DNA of 64,000 nt from Medicago truncatula (taxonomy: Eukaryota; Streptophyta; Magnoliopsida; Fabales; Fabaceae): NCBI RefSeq assembly GCF_003473485.1, contig NC_053045.1:35004494-35068493 (forward strand), in the 5' to 3' direction. The notes under the pieces were generated by a model. That model was given only the letters and a program-made list of their open reading frames with translations. It searched no databases and had not been told where the DNA came from. Made by a program: the position numbers and the translations under genes. The stretch's first letter is position 1, and each line of letters opens with the position of its first letter. Positions 52,200-63,409 of this stretch are shown piece by piece.

Positions 52200-52643
52200 A
52201 CAAAATGGAATAAAATGTAAAAAGCTACAAGCTATGAGCTCAAAAGCTACTTGGATTAGCTTATTAACAAACGCTATAAGCTAGTGAGAAAAGCTTTTTA
52301 CCAAACACATCTCATTCTATCAAAACTAGCTTATAAGCTAGTTTAACAAGTTATAAGCTAGCTTTTTTATGTTACCAAACACACTCATGATGGGTTGAAT
52401 TTGATATAAAATTTTAATTCTTACAAGCCCTATAGTGTAAATTAATTAAGATTGTATACCTAAATATAATTAAATAAAATTAAAAGTTACCTTATTAAAC
52501 TTGATTTTTTTTATAGAAAAAATTGACTAATTTATTTGACATTTAATGTTACATTTGTATATTACATTTTGATTGGTTGATATCTTGAAGTGGTAAATAT
52601 CCTCTAAACAAGAGAGGGTAATGTAGAAAAAACCCTTTAAATC

Positions 52644-53008
52644 ACTAGTATTTGTGATATTTACCATTCTTTGTAGAATATTTATGTTTGACGCCTTAGT
52701 TCTTTAATTATTTTTAGAATAGCCTTGGCTCTCAGTTATTTTTCAAGTAACTGCATGCTAATATAACATTGTTTACAACATTTGGTGTCACCTAGTATGA
52801 TTATGTTACTTTGTGTGAGACATAGAAATTTAATGGACGTCACATCACATGTGATAAGGGAAGAAAAACTAATTAAAATTAAACAACAAATTTTTTGAGA
52901 AAGAAAAACACGTTTGAAGAAAATTAAAACATTGAGGGCCACAAACAATATGGAAAAGGAAGGATTCAGTAATCTTAATAAAGATGATCTTAATTTTGTT
53001 AAAAAAAA
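52644..53008. other. Intergenic DNA between MULE and Helitron
   Basis: No gene, RNA or repeat recognised in these 365 bases. Confidence 0.5.
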
Positions 53009-53016
53009 CTAGTTAC

Positions 53017-53039
53017 AAACCCGTGCGTTGCACGGGTTT
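53017..53039 (-). other. Helitron 3'-terminal hairpin
   Basis: AAACCCGTGC, a 3-base loop, then GCACGGGTTT: a perfect 10-bp stem four bases inside the terminal CTAG. Confidence 0.92.
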
Positions 53040-55431
53040 AATAACGTATTTTATAAAAAAAAAAATTTTAAAAGAAAAATGAGCAAATTAATGAATATTG
53101 CACAAACATTATAAATCTTTATCAAAATATTTATGAAAGCTTTATCAAGTCTTTAATACACATTAATATTTGTGATGATTGATAAAAGAATTAAAAAAAG
53201 TAAAGGGTATAGAAATAAATTTATTAAAGAATTAACAATTTGTTTAAACTTATTTTTGTTACAATTTAGACCAAAAAAAATATTGGACTTCATTGAGTTT
53301 CTCTATAATTTTTTTATCAGGCTTGAAGTTATGACTCTGAGTTTGAAAACCGCAAAATTCACAAAAATTATTGAAGAAACACTATAAACAAATAAACGGC
53401 ATCGTCAAAAATGAAATCATATTTGGCTATAGTGATCAAGCAAACAAAAAAAAAGAAGCATATTAAATACCTATAATCAATGGATTCTAATTGCATAGAG
53501 GCGACACTTATACTTTCTCCATGTTTGTTCATCAATGAGAGTGATTATTTTGCGCTTTCCTTTCAGAATTGTTCTTGACACCTAGTTTGGGAAATGCTAA
53601 ACAGGGAAATAACTGTAATATTAATCTAATGCATATTAACATGGATAAGATGTATGCGAATATAGTTATATATAACTTATGAAATGAAGGTAACATAACT
53701 GATTTTAAGCTAAAGAAAATGTATCATGACTTCTAATTTATCTTTCTATTATCTTCCTATAAAGTCTAGAGAAATGCATGCATGTGCATTATATGTACCC
53801 CGTTGACCAATTAACATTTTTGAAACAAATGAAAATTAAGCATCACTCCCGCATGTGCATCTATAGCTAACACCATTTGACATTGATGTCTTCGAACATT
53901 TGGTGCAACTCTCATAATACCATCCAAACTGGTTAGGATTGAATTTAGTTGTTTTTCCAAATAGTGATGGAGTATGTATCCTAACACAAATTATGCACGT
54001 GAAATAAAGAATAGTGCAATATGCATTTTTAATTTGTGCGTAAAAAAACTCAAAGCATGTCTGTGCATAAAAAAAAAAAAAAAAACAGACCTTGACTAAG
54101 TTTATAGATTCATCAATTGGCCTAACTTGAGACAGATTGGAAAAATCGTTCTACGAAGTACTTTTTAAACTTTACTTTTTAATCTATCTGAGCTTGAGAA
54201 GTGTTAAGTTCACGACAACAATTCAAGAAACATGGTCAATAAACAATCAAATCAGATTGTGAAATAATAAGTTACTCTAACACTGTATTGTGAAATCATA
54301 ATGCAAACTTACTAAGTCTTAAACTTTTCAACAACCGGATGATGTAGGTTGATGAGCAGCCTCGAACCTGACCAATTGTTACATCTATTTGCGTTGTCAT
54401 TGACTACAAAATAGAAGCAAAGAATTCAAGGTAAATAAATGGTAAATGATAAAGCTACAAAGTATTTTACCCATAATGTTACATCAACTATATTCCCAAT
54501 GCTCTAAATCTCTATATCGAGTTATTACATGAACTCGATCACCCTAAATCCGAGAAAGAAACCAAAAAATATAAATAAATCAAAATGTATACTAATAAGT
54601 AACATTGATAAATCATAAAAGAAATTACTACAAATCTTAACTAACTTATCTAACCTTTGCATCACAAATAATGAGCTTCATATGTTGATTCTCATTACTA
54701 CCAGTCACAATTCAAGAATCCAGTACTCCAAATCCTATTTTCCAAACGTCTAAATCATTTTTGAGATACTTAATGTAGTCATAATCCCTTGACATTGAAA
54801 TTCATATATAGAAATACAATAATACATCATTTAATTTTATTCCCTTTGTTCATTCTGATATCGAAAGAAGCTAACATATTTCTATGTGATCAATTTTTGT
54901 ATCATCAAATTAACCTGATCTTAAATGTACAAATTTCTATCATCAACTTTCTGGACCCCAATGATATGATCAAAACAAATTTACACCAATCAACTTTTTG
55001 CACGGCTCAATGATATACGAAAGAATAAATAAAATATGAAAACTGTTACAGCTTTGGGATTACTCACAAAAACTAAAATAATTGAAATGCATCAATTATT
55101 TTCAACTCCTGTACCAGAAGCTAAAATAACAATTGTGTCAAAACCTTACCATCAGTTAAAATTCAGTCATCATGACCTCTACTATACTCCACATAACAAA
55201 AGACGATTTTTCTACAGCCATGCAACATAACAAATTTTGGTACATAATCCAATAACAATTGGAAAAAAAAAAAAACCCTTAAAATGCATAATCATGAAAA
55301 AAGGAAGAAAACCATCTATGATGAAGCAAAAACTAAAACGGTGTCGAAAAATGAAGCCCTTAAGCCATAAAAATCAGTCAACTCAAGTCATGCATGGTCT
55401 CAGAACCATGAAAAAAGATAGAAAATGACCT

Positions 55432-55523
55432 TTTTTTTTTTTTTGTGGTGGCCGGGGTTTGAACTCCGGACCTTGCATATTTTATGCATTGTCCTACCAA
55501 CTAAGCTAAGCTCACGAGGACGA
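55432..55523 (-). mobile_element. tRNA-derived SINE (family S1), short copy specific to Helitron B
   Basis: Flanked by exact copies of AGAAAATGACCT (55420-55431 and 55524-55535). The minus strand has the tRNA-like head CTCGTGAGCTTAGCTTAGTT and the T-run on plus as A tail. The matching place in Helitron A (about 206-220) has only one copy of the flank, so it is an empty site. Confidence 0.9.
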
Positions 55524-55749
55524 AGAAAATGACCTCTTATGAAGAAGAAAGTGAAACAGTGTTCCCGACTGAACTTAGATACCGTTTGGTCAAGGTTTTT
55601 TACAGTCTAAAAGTTACTTCAAAACAAAGTAAAAATAAAGGCCTTTAAGAAAGAAACTAAAGTTATTTGGTTTTTTTGTTTTGTTAGTTTTAAAGCTATT
55701 TAAGTTTAATGTTGTTTGACAAAATATTGTACAAACTTTGAATTTATTA

Positions 55750-55836
55750 TTTTTTATATGGTGTCTGGGGTTCGAACTCCGGACTTGGCATGTATTTACG
55801 CATTGTTCCTATCAACTGAGTTAAACTCATGAGGAC
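55750..55836 (-). mobile_element. tRNA-derived SINE (family S1), shared with Helitron A
   Basis: Same insertion point and flanks (aaactttgaatttatta on both sides) as the SINE at 431-516. Degenerate head, B-box-like GTTCGAACCCC changed to GTTCGAACTCC-type. Confidence 0.75.
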
Positions 55837-56276
55837 AAAACTTTGAATTTATTATTAATTAACATAATAAATAAATAAAATGTTTAGAATAATTTATGAA
55901 GGCTAAAAATGTTAAAAAATAAAAGATATTTTTTTTACAAATACGATATTTACTCAATAACGTTTATTTTGTGTAACATGAATACAAATTAATATCATCA
56001 TATAAATAACTTGTTAAATATTTGAATAGGAGAAACAATTTAAGGAGTCTGGAATAATAATATAAATAATATCAAAATATTTGATTTTTTCTATTTCAAT
56101 TATACTCTATAACAAATTTCGTTATAAGAATACCATATTTTTTGTGCCTTTCAAAAAGATAAGAATTTATATTATATGATATTATATTTGTTACATTGTT
56201 GGTGTCATGGAAACAGATATGTTTAATTTTTTTGAACATGAAAATGATATGCATAGTTTGTTACGATATAAAGGTG

Positions 56277-56278
<2 letters not shown>

Positions 56279-56339
<61 letters not shown>
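56279..56339. repeat. (AT)n microsatellite in Helitron B
   Basis: About 60 bp of AT; the matching tract in Helitron A (about 1025-1043) is only about 20 bp. Confidence 0.95.
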
Positions 56340-56342
<3 letters not shown>

Positions 56343-58047
56343 CTTTTTAGGCATCTATACCTTTTTTTGAAGAAAAGACATCTACAATTTTACTTTTAAT
56401 TAAAATTAAAATTTTATAAAAATAATCATACGCATTATGCAACGCTAAAAAAAACTATACACATTAGCGTAACAAAAAAACAGACACACATAAAGAATTA
56501 CTCTAAACGCTAATGTGTATGTGCGTATATATTTGCGAGGTTGAAGAAAGAAAATACAAATATTTGATATCATTAAATGACAGCGTGAATAAAAATATTT
56601 GTGAAGTTGTGATGATTAAACGATATTGAAATTATAAGTGATAAAAAGATAATAAAATTCCTTTGAAAAAAAGGTAATAAAATTAAATGGAACCTCCTTA
56701 AAAAAAATTAAATTGAACGCTTCAAATTAAATGGAAGAAAAAAATATATTGAAGTATAATATTAAAAAATAAAAAAAAAGGTTCCCAACGTGAATTGAAG
56801 AGAGATGCTTGTGAAATAAATTGTCGAGAAGTAGTTTTTTGAAGAAGCATTCAACAACTTTTGGTCAAAGTTCATTGCATTAAAAGGTACATTTTTTAGA
56901 AAGTACTTAATTGATAATGTATTTGACCTAACTTCTCCTTAAAAATATAGGGAAGTTGAAAAAAAAACCGGGTCAAACGGTATCTTAATTTCCCACAACG
57001 GCAGTGTAGAAACAACTGAATTTGGGAGAAAAAAATTGGAAAAAAATTAAAAATAAAAAAAATCGGTGAGGTAGCACCTAACCAAACAACACTAAAAAAA
57101 ATTATATGCATCAGCGTAACAAAAAACAGACAGACGGACATAAAATATTACTCTAAACGTTAATGTGTGTGTATATATTCGCGAGGTTGAACAAAGGAAA
57201 TAAAAATATTTGGTATCATTAAATGACAGCGTGAATAAAAATATTTGTGAGGTTGTGATGATTAAACAATATTGAAATTAAAATAATTAATATTGTGTTT
57301 GACCCAACTTCTCCTTAAAAATTTAGAGAAGTTGGAAAAAAGTCGGGTCAAGCGATACCTTAATCTCCCACAACGGTAATGTAGAAGCCACTGAATTTGG
57401 GAGAAAAAATTGAAAAATAGTTAAAACTAAAAAATAAAAAAATCGGTGAGGTAGCACCCAACCAAGCAACACCAAAAAAAAATTATATGCATTATCGTAA
57501 CAAAAAAATAGACAAACAGACATATAATATTACTCGAAACATTAATGTGTGTGTATATTCGCGAGGTTGAAGAAAGGAAATAAAAATATTTGATATCATT
57601 AAATGACAACGTGAATAAATATATCTGTGAGGTTGTGATGATTAAACAATATTGAAATTAAAATAATTGATATTGTGTTTGACCTAACTTCTCCTTAAAA
57701 ATGTAGAGAATTTGGAAAAAAGCCGGGTCAAACGATACCTTAATCTCCCACAACGGCAATGTAGAAGCAACTGAATTTGGGAGAAAAAATTGAAAAATAG
57801 TTAAAAACATAAAAATTGAAAAATAGTTAAAAGTTATTAAAAATTAGAAAATAATTTAAAAAATTGGTGAGGGGTAAAATGGGAAATTTGGCATAAAAAA
57901 GATGAGGTGGCACCAAACCAAACCCACCAATTAGAAAATTACTTAAATGCCCATTCCAGGGACAAAATGGGAATTTCATATGGCATCAATTTTAATAGAG
58001 TATATATAGAAGATCTTTAATGATAAATAAAAAGAGACAAAAATAAA

Positions 58048-58119
58048 GGGGTGTTGCGAGAATCGAACTCACGACCTCTCGCACCCGAAGCGAGAATCAT
58101 ACCACTAGACCAAACACCC
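58048..58119 (-). tRNA. trnP-CGG (nuclear): tRNA-Pro (anticodon CGG)
   Basis: The 72-base minus-strand sequence folds as a full cloverleaf: acceptor GGGTGTT with AACACCC, discriminator C at 58048 (as in eukaryotic tRNA-Pro), anticodon arm CTCGC-TTCGGGT-GCGAG with CGG at 58085-58087, and T arm GTGAG-TTCGATT-CTCGC with one G-U pair. No intron, and CCA is not encoded. T-rich runs follow the 3' end on the minus strand and could end Pol III transcription. It reads CCG codons. It lies 34 bp from the end of Helitron B and head-to-head with the CRM gene, 105 bp from its ATG. Confidence 0.97.
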
Positions 58120-58224
58120 TTGTGTGCTAACCGTTTTGCTGAAATATTATACATTTTCTAATCACAATCTTACCCTTTTATTTTAATAATCAATTTTTAG
58201 TTCCAGTTTCATTTCACAATCCAA

Positions 58225-60569
58225 ATGACGGCATCATCATCAGTATCCTCTCACTTCCTCTTCGTTCTCCGTTCACAACCGCCGTTACCGTCACCGTCAT
58301 CTTCTTCCTCCTTCATTTCATTTCTCAAACCTTTCTTTCTTCCTTCTTCCAATATTACCCTTCGAAAATTTCATCTACACCCACCTCTTCAGAAAACCCT
58401 TTCACCATCTTTCTTATCCACACCCCCTTTTTCTTCCCGTGCTTTTTTCTACACCCCTCCTCTCTCTTCCTTTGTTGAAGGTTCAGCTTCAAAATTCATA
58501 GAAGAAGATGAAGATGAATATGATGAAGAAGGAGATGAATTTGAAAGTGAAAGAGACGATTTTGAAGATACCAAAGTGGTGGTGGATGAAATTGGAACTA
58601 CATCGTCGCCATTGGTGAGTAAGAGAGAAGAGAGATTGAAATTGGAAGTGCCGAGTTTGAGTGTGAAAGAAAGGAAAGAACTTGGGTCTTATGCACATAG
58701 TTTGGGGAAAAAGCTTAGCACACAATTGGTGGGTAAGTCTGGTGTTACCCCCAATCTTGTTACTGCTTTCAGTGATAACCTTGAAGCTAATGAACTTCTT
58801 AAGGTAATGGTTTTTTTTTGTTAGGTTTGTGTTTTGAAATAATGTCTCTCTTTTCGGTTTATTTGTGGTTTTGGTTTGTGTTTGGTATATTTGTTCATTT
58901 AGGTTAGTGTTTCATATTATTTTGCTATGCTTTCATACAAGTTGCTAGTATTGTTTTGAGATTGTTTGTTCAACTCGGTAACCGTCTCTTGTGGTAGTTT
59001 TTTCTTCTTTTCATGTTTTTTTTTTTGAAGAAATTCTTCTTTTCATGTTTAGCATATGCAATTGTCCTTTTCGAGTCTCACTGGGCAAAAAAATAGCATA
59101 TGCAATTGTCCTTTCGGGTGGTAGTAGCTATGTGTTTGTCTTTGATGTTAATTATTGGTACTTAATTAGACATTCAAATTTATTGAATAATAAAGTGAAT
59201 GCAAATTCATTAGGCAATACCAGAGTTGTCAATTGTGGATAATAGAAAATTGTGGATTGTTAAAATTCCGCTATGCAATAGTGCTATAGGCTATAGCGCC
59301 GCCTCTATTTGACTATTTTGTACTAAATTTTGTATCACATAAAAATAGTCAGAATTCTGCTATGCTATAGTGGTCTAGCGCCACTATAGCTGCTATTTAA
59401 CAACATTGGGCATTACAAATAAATGGCCTTGGGTGTCTAGTTGGGTTTAGCGAGAGTATATCTAGGAACTAGTGGATGGATGTCTCTATGTAACACCGAC
59501 ACTTTAGATTGAAAGGGTGTCCGGTCTCCGGTGTTTTTGTCAATGATTTGGTGTACGTAAAATGATTGTCTGAGTTGGTTTGGTTCAATAGTCTTTGCAG
59601 TCTTGGTGCTTTTTGATGGTTGGTTACCATTGCCACACAGCTGCTGCAAAGTGGCTAAAACTAACTATTACATGCAAGTGGCATTGCATGCAAAGCATGA
59701 ATATACTGTGTTGGACAACTTTTCTTTGCCACTGGTTAGACTGTCACTGGAATGATTTTCATGAACTTAAGCTTTGCACCTGAATATTGAGTAGCTGGGT
59801 GATTGAGTTACTTTGCTTTGCATTCTTAGAGAACAAAATGCGTGATTCAATAATGTCTCGGGGGACTTTAGCTTGAATACTTCAGAGAGTAATTTTTATA
59901 GAATTTGATATCTCGGGGGACTTTAGCTTGAATACTTCAGAGAGTAATTTTTCTAGCATTTATAATCTTCTTTGATTTAAAGGAGGGTGTATTTTGGATG
60001 TAGACTTGTTTTACACTGACAATTAGTAAAAACTCATAACTTTGCCAATTAATAAGAGTGAAATAAACAATAGGCTCTCATTGGACGTCCCTGTAAAACT
60101 GCTGTACACTGACCGTGCATATCCTAATCATTAAAATGCACAAGCTTGACCTTGTTCACAATCTTGCATCTTATTAATTTGTACATGCAATTTAATGGCA
60201 TTTACAGATTAAAATACATGGGAGTTGTCCCGGTGAGTTAGAAGATGTTGTGAAGCAGTTGGAAGAATCAACTGGTTCAGTGACCGTTGGTCAGATTGGT
60301 CGAACCCTTATTTTATACAGGCCTAGTCTCTCCAAATTGAAGGTAGAAGAAAAGAAGAAACAAGTTCGGAAACTTTTTCTGGAAAAACAAAATAAACGAA
60401 GACTACTAATAAACAGGGTAGGTTGTGGACTATATCTTTTTACACCTCAAATTATTTTGATCTCTTCCTATGCTTCACTAATGTTCTTGTGAAACTGCAG
60501 AGTAGGGAACAAGAACCCAAATCATCACGGCGGGGTTCGCCATGGAAAGCGAGAGGCAATAGGTCATAA
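58225..60569 (+). CDS. Single CRM (CRS1-YhbY) domain RNA-binding protein, organelle-targeted; three exons
   Basis: Exons 58225-58803, 60208-60417 and 60501-60569, all in phase 0, give 285 residues. The first 75 residues are rich in Ser, Pro, Phe and Leu with few acids, as in plastid transit peptides. An acidic block follows (about 92-116). The CRM domain spans about 155-260: G-K-S-G at 170-173 (the usual motif is G-x-x-G), N-E-L-L-K at the first junction, and I-G-R-T-L-I-L-Y-R-P-S at 223-233. The tail is short and basic. The fold is that of bacterial YhbY, which binds pre-ribosomes; plant CRM proteins help organelle intron splicing or rRNA maturation. The closest Arabidopsis gene I recall is At2g21350. 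Intron 1 carries a MITE and a short tandem duplication. Confidence 0.94.
59224..59409. mobile_element. MITE-like repeat in CRM intron 1
   Basis: It contains attccgctatgcaatagtgc, agcgccactatagctgctat and the end word ttaacaacat; same family as 8710-8880 but inverted. Confidence 0.6.
59853..59956. repeat. Tandem duplication in CRM intron 1
   Basis: The block tctcgggggactttagcttg followed by aatacttcagagagtaattttt occurs twice, about 56 bp apart, nearly identical. Confidence 0.85.
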
Positions 60570-60656
60570 ACACGTAGTATCGTTGAAGGTTTGTCCTGGT
60601 GCATGGCCTGAACAAGAATGAGACTCTTTTATGCGTACATTCCGATACCCTAGGTA

Positions 60657-60730
60657 CTGGCAGGTGAGAATTCAGGGATTGTCGAACTGGACATTGTACT
60701 GGCAGGTGAGAATTCAGGGATTGTCGATTA
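60657..60730. repeat. Tandem duplication after the CRM gene
   Basis: The block tactggcaggtgagaattca followed by gggattgtcga occurs twice with a spacing of about 44 bp, in the probable 3' UTR or just beyond. Confidence 0.85.
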
Positions 60731-61274
60731 TGGATCAAGGAACTCCTGTATGAGGTTGTGGAATATGTGCTGTGACCAGAGCCAGAGAGTATAATCTTAA
60801 ATTGAGTTTGGTTTATTCTGTGGAATAACCAAAACAGTAGATTCTATTGCGATGAACAAATTGCATTTTGTTATTACTTGATCTGAAAAATTATTAATTG
60901 CAGTTTTTTCATGGAGAATGCTGCTTCCAATTGGCGAAAAATAGTAGCAGAAACCCTTGATTGATATTGATATAAACTACACTTACAGGAATTATCTTTT
61001 ACTGACATTGGTTAGCAAGGGATTTAAGTAAAAGGATAAACAATTCTTTACTAGTACTAGTATGCTGCAATCAATGTGATTGTGCTGTTCAGTTCACAAG
61101 CATCATTTAACATCTCATATCATCTAAGGATTATACCAATTAAGCACACACAAATAAAAAAAAAATATCAATTGAGTGTCAACACAGTTAGCCACATCAT
61201 CAACTTAACTTGAATGAAATGTTGTTACTTTACTTTTTCTAAACCAAGTTAGGAGAGGATCAATACTTACTTAT
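60731..61274. other. 3' flank of the CRM gene
   Basis: No gene or element recognised; part may be 3' UTR. Confidence 0.45.
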
Positions 61275-62165
61275 TAGAGAATTGCTGTTCCCACATATAG
61301 TTTGGCTGTGTCACACGAGTAAATTACTCAAATGTCCTTCGGTAGTAAACTGCCGAAGTTTTTAGACAACCGGCGGTAGTTAACTGCCGAGGAAAACCTC
61401 GGTAGTTAACTGCCGAGGAAATTATACCTTCATTTTCTTCGATGCTTCTTCTTCTAAAAGTGCTGCATATGCGGCAATTTGGGTACTTCTTCTCACAAAA
61501 TTCATTCTTCCTTTGCAGAGCATACACATCCACTAACAAATACTCAATTACATCATAATTCCCTGTTCTCACTCGATTCATCCTTTATGAGATGCATTTC
61601 ATTTTATTTTTCTCAATATTTCTTTCTAAATTCATATCAAGAACTTCCCTCTCACACCCAATTTCTTTAATCTACGTTCATCTTCGTTTCTCTAATTAAT
61701 CTTCATCCATTATCATCTCAATAATCTCACTGTTGTTTTTCTATGTAAAAAGGCACAGAAGTAGAAAGAGAAGAATGAAGAACAACAAATGAGAGATAGA
61801 ACTATAACTTCCAATAAGAAGAAAGCGAGTGAGAAACGGTACTATATAATACAAAGAATCTTTAAACCACTGGATCTAGAAAAGTAAAATAAATAAATGA
61901 TGGAACTCCAAAGAAACAAATGAACGGTACTGTACATGCACAACACTTTTAGAAGAAGAAGCATCGAAGAAAATGAAGGTATAATTTCCTCGGCACTTAA
62001 GTGCCGATGGATTAAATTGGATTTCGGCAGTTAATTATCGAGGTTTTTCTCAGCAGTTAACTACCGTCGGTTGCCTAAAAATTTCGACAGTTTACTACCG
62101 AAGAGCATTTGATTAATTTACTCGTGTGGCACAACCAAACTACACGTGCGAACATCAATTCTCTG
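61275..62165. mobile_element. Foldback/TIR element with repeated palindromic motif
   Basis: The ends TAGAGAATTG and CAATTCTCTG are inverted. The two arms pair imperfectly for about 200 bp each (gtttggctgtgtcacacgag against its inverse, and gaagaagaagcatcgaagaa against ttcttcgatgcttcttcttc). CTTAT lies directly outside both ends. Each arm carries three or four copies of a motif around ggtagttaactgccgagg, itself a near-palindrome. No coding capacity; hAT-like ends are a guess. Confidence 0.8.
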
Positions 62166-62527
62166 CTTATTATGTAACAAACCAAATATGTGAGGTTAAA
62201 TCTAAACAACAGCTTTTTATCAGGTGATGTGCCAATCCAACAGCCTATTTCAAATTTACACGTAGCTTGTGACTTTTTTGTATGTTGAACATATGTCTCT
62301 TTCCACCATCTTCCGAATGAGAGCACCACCTCGAAAACATAAAATCAAACATCTCTCTTCCTCGAGTGTTGAAACACTTTCCTAGATTGATTTCCTTTCT
62401 TTCTTAGCTTACAATGCCTGGGAACCGCTTACCCACATACCTTCATCCACTAAGCAACTCAAAAAAGTGGATATCAAAGTCTATCCTAGCAATAACGTCA
62501 TAAGACATCAGCTTAATTTAATTATTA
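62166..62527. other. Intergenic DNA
   Basis: No gene or repeat recognised in these 362 bases. Confidence 0.45.
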
Positions 62528-62793
62528 CCTTTTTAACCGTCACTTTGTGACATTTTACACAAACCAAAACAATCAATAAATGTTACTACTTTTGACACAA
62601 TAATTGATACTTTTACTATAATATCCTTATTCTTTAATATTTCATTTCATATATTTCTCTCTCTGCGATAAATAACTAAGGGTAATATTGATAAAACAAC
62701 ATTTAAAGTTGCATTGAACTTTAAAAATGACAGTTAAATTGAAACAAAAAATTTCTCCAAAAATAACGCTTAAAAAGGAACGGAGGGAGTATT
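62528..62793. mobile_element. Stowaway-like MITE
   Basis: The right end ttaaaaaggaacggagggag continues with ta. The body has cacaaaccaaaacaatcaat and aatgacagttaaattgaaac. The left end is worn (taaccgtcactttgtgacat). Relative of 35133-35375. Confidence 0.65.
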
Positions 62794-63150
62794 ATTGGCA
62801 GGTTAACATAGCAAGAATATTAGCAGTAGCATTACAGTACATTTGCTTTGAAGATACAAACTATGATACGTAAAATACAATTCCACATCTTTGACTTTTA
62901 TTTGAAACGGCATATATATAACAAGCCAGGCACGAGGCACCAGTGGTGCAAAAGTGGCAAGGTATTACAAAAGAGAGCCCTGCGTGCTTACCAAAAGGAC
63001 AGCAGCAAGGGATAGCAGGAAAATTACAGTAACAGTGGCAAAACAAAAGCCAAACACCAAAAAATGAGATAATTAGAATACACTATTTGCAAACAATGTA
63101 TTAGAGGATAATTAGAATTATTATTTATAATCATGCAATATATTAAATAA

Positions 63151-63409
63151 TACTCCTACCATTTTAAAATGAATGTCGTTTAAGTTTTCTACACATATTA
63201 AGAAATGCAGAAAAGTTGTTAAAATGAATAACCTTTCAACTAAACTACCCCTAATAATTATTGGAGTATATGACTTTAAAAGTAGTGTACACAATATTAA
63301 TTAAAAGGCATAATTGTAAAAGTTTATATTGAAAAGTGAACATGACATTTATTTTGAAACAAATTGTTTTTGCTAAAAATATACTCATTTTAAAATGAAG
63401 AGAGTATAT
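63151..63409. mobile_element. Stowaway-like MITE
   Basis: The ends tactcctaccattttaaaat and attttaaaatgaagagagta are imperfect inverted copies; TA flanks; non-coding. Confidence 0.7.

Larger units (their letters stand above)
46385..52634. mobile_element. Long-TIR MULE-like element with nested insertions
   Basis: Exact 9-base direct repeats CTTTAAATC at 46376-46384 and 52635-52643 flank it. The inverted ends begin GG and share ATTACCCTCTCTTGTTTA, ATATCAACCAATCAAAATGT and, further in, words such as ttaattatacactat. Once the insertion at 46534-47026 is set aside, the TIRs are about 250 bp long. A 9-bp duplication with long TIRs indicates Mutator-like. No transposase is seen. An open frame at 47339-47635 (98 codons, hydrophobic start like a signal peptide) is unrecognised and may be captured. 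The inside is mostly other elements: a hAT-like MITE split between about 48019 and 52386, a SINE, a MITE and a 2.5-kb probable solo LTR. Confidence 0.85.
53009..58013 (-). mobile_element. Complete non-autonomous Helitron (copy B), 5.0 kb
   Basis: On the minus strand it starts TCTTCTATATATACTC at 58013 after an A. It ends with a 10-bp hairpin (53017-53039), then CTAG at 53009-53012 followed by T, which is the full set of Helitron marks including A/T insertion without target duplication. The half next to the 5' end is paralogous to 1-2660. Three internal subrepeats begin at gcgaggttgaag (about 56534, 57181 and 57561). No Rep/helicase is found. On the minus strand near 54780-54640 a decayed frame contains W-K-I-G-F-G-V-L-D-S and S-N-E-N-Q-H-M-K-L-I-I-C-D-A-K before a possible donor, weakly reminiscent of RPA1-like OB folds often carried by Helitrons. 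Confidence 0.85.

Noticed and set aside
61322..62100. Regularly repeated near-palindromes suggestive of a CRISPR-like array
   Set aside because: The repeats lie in inverted arms of a TIR element, spacing is irregular, and the genome is eukaryotic.
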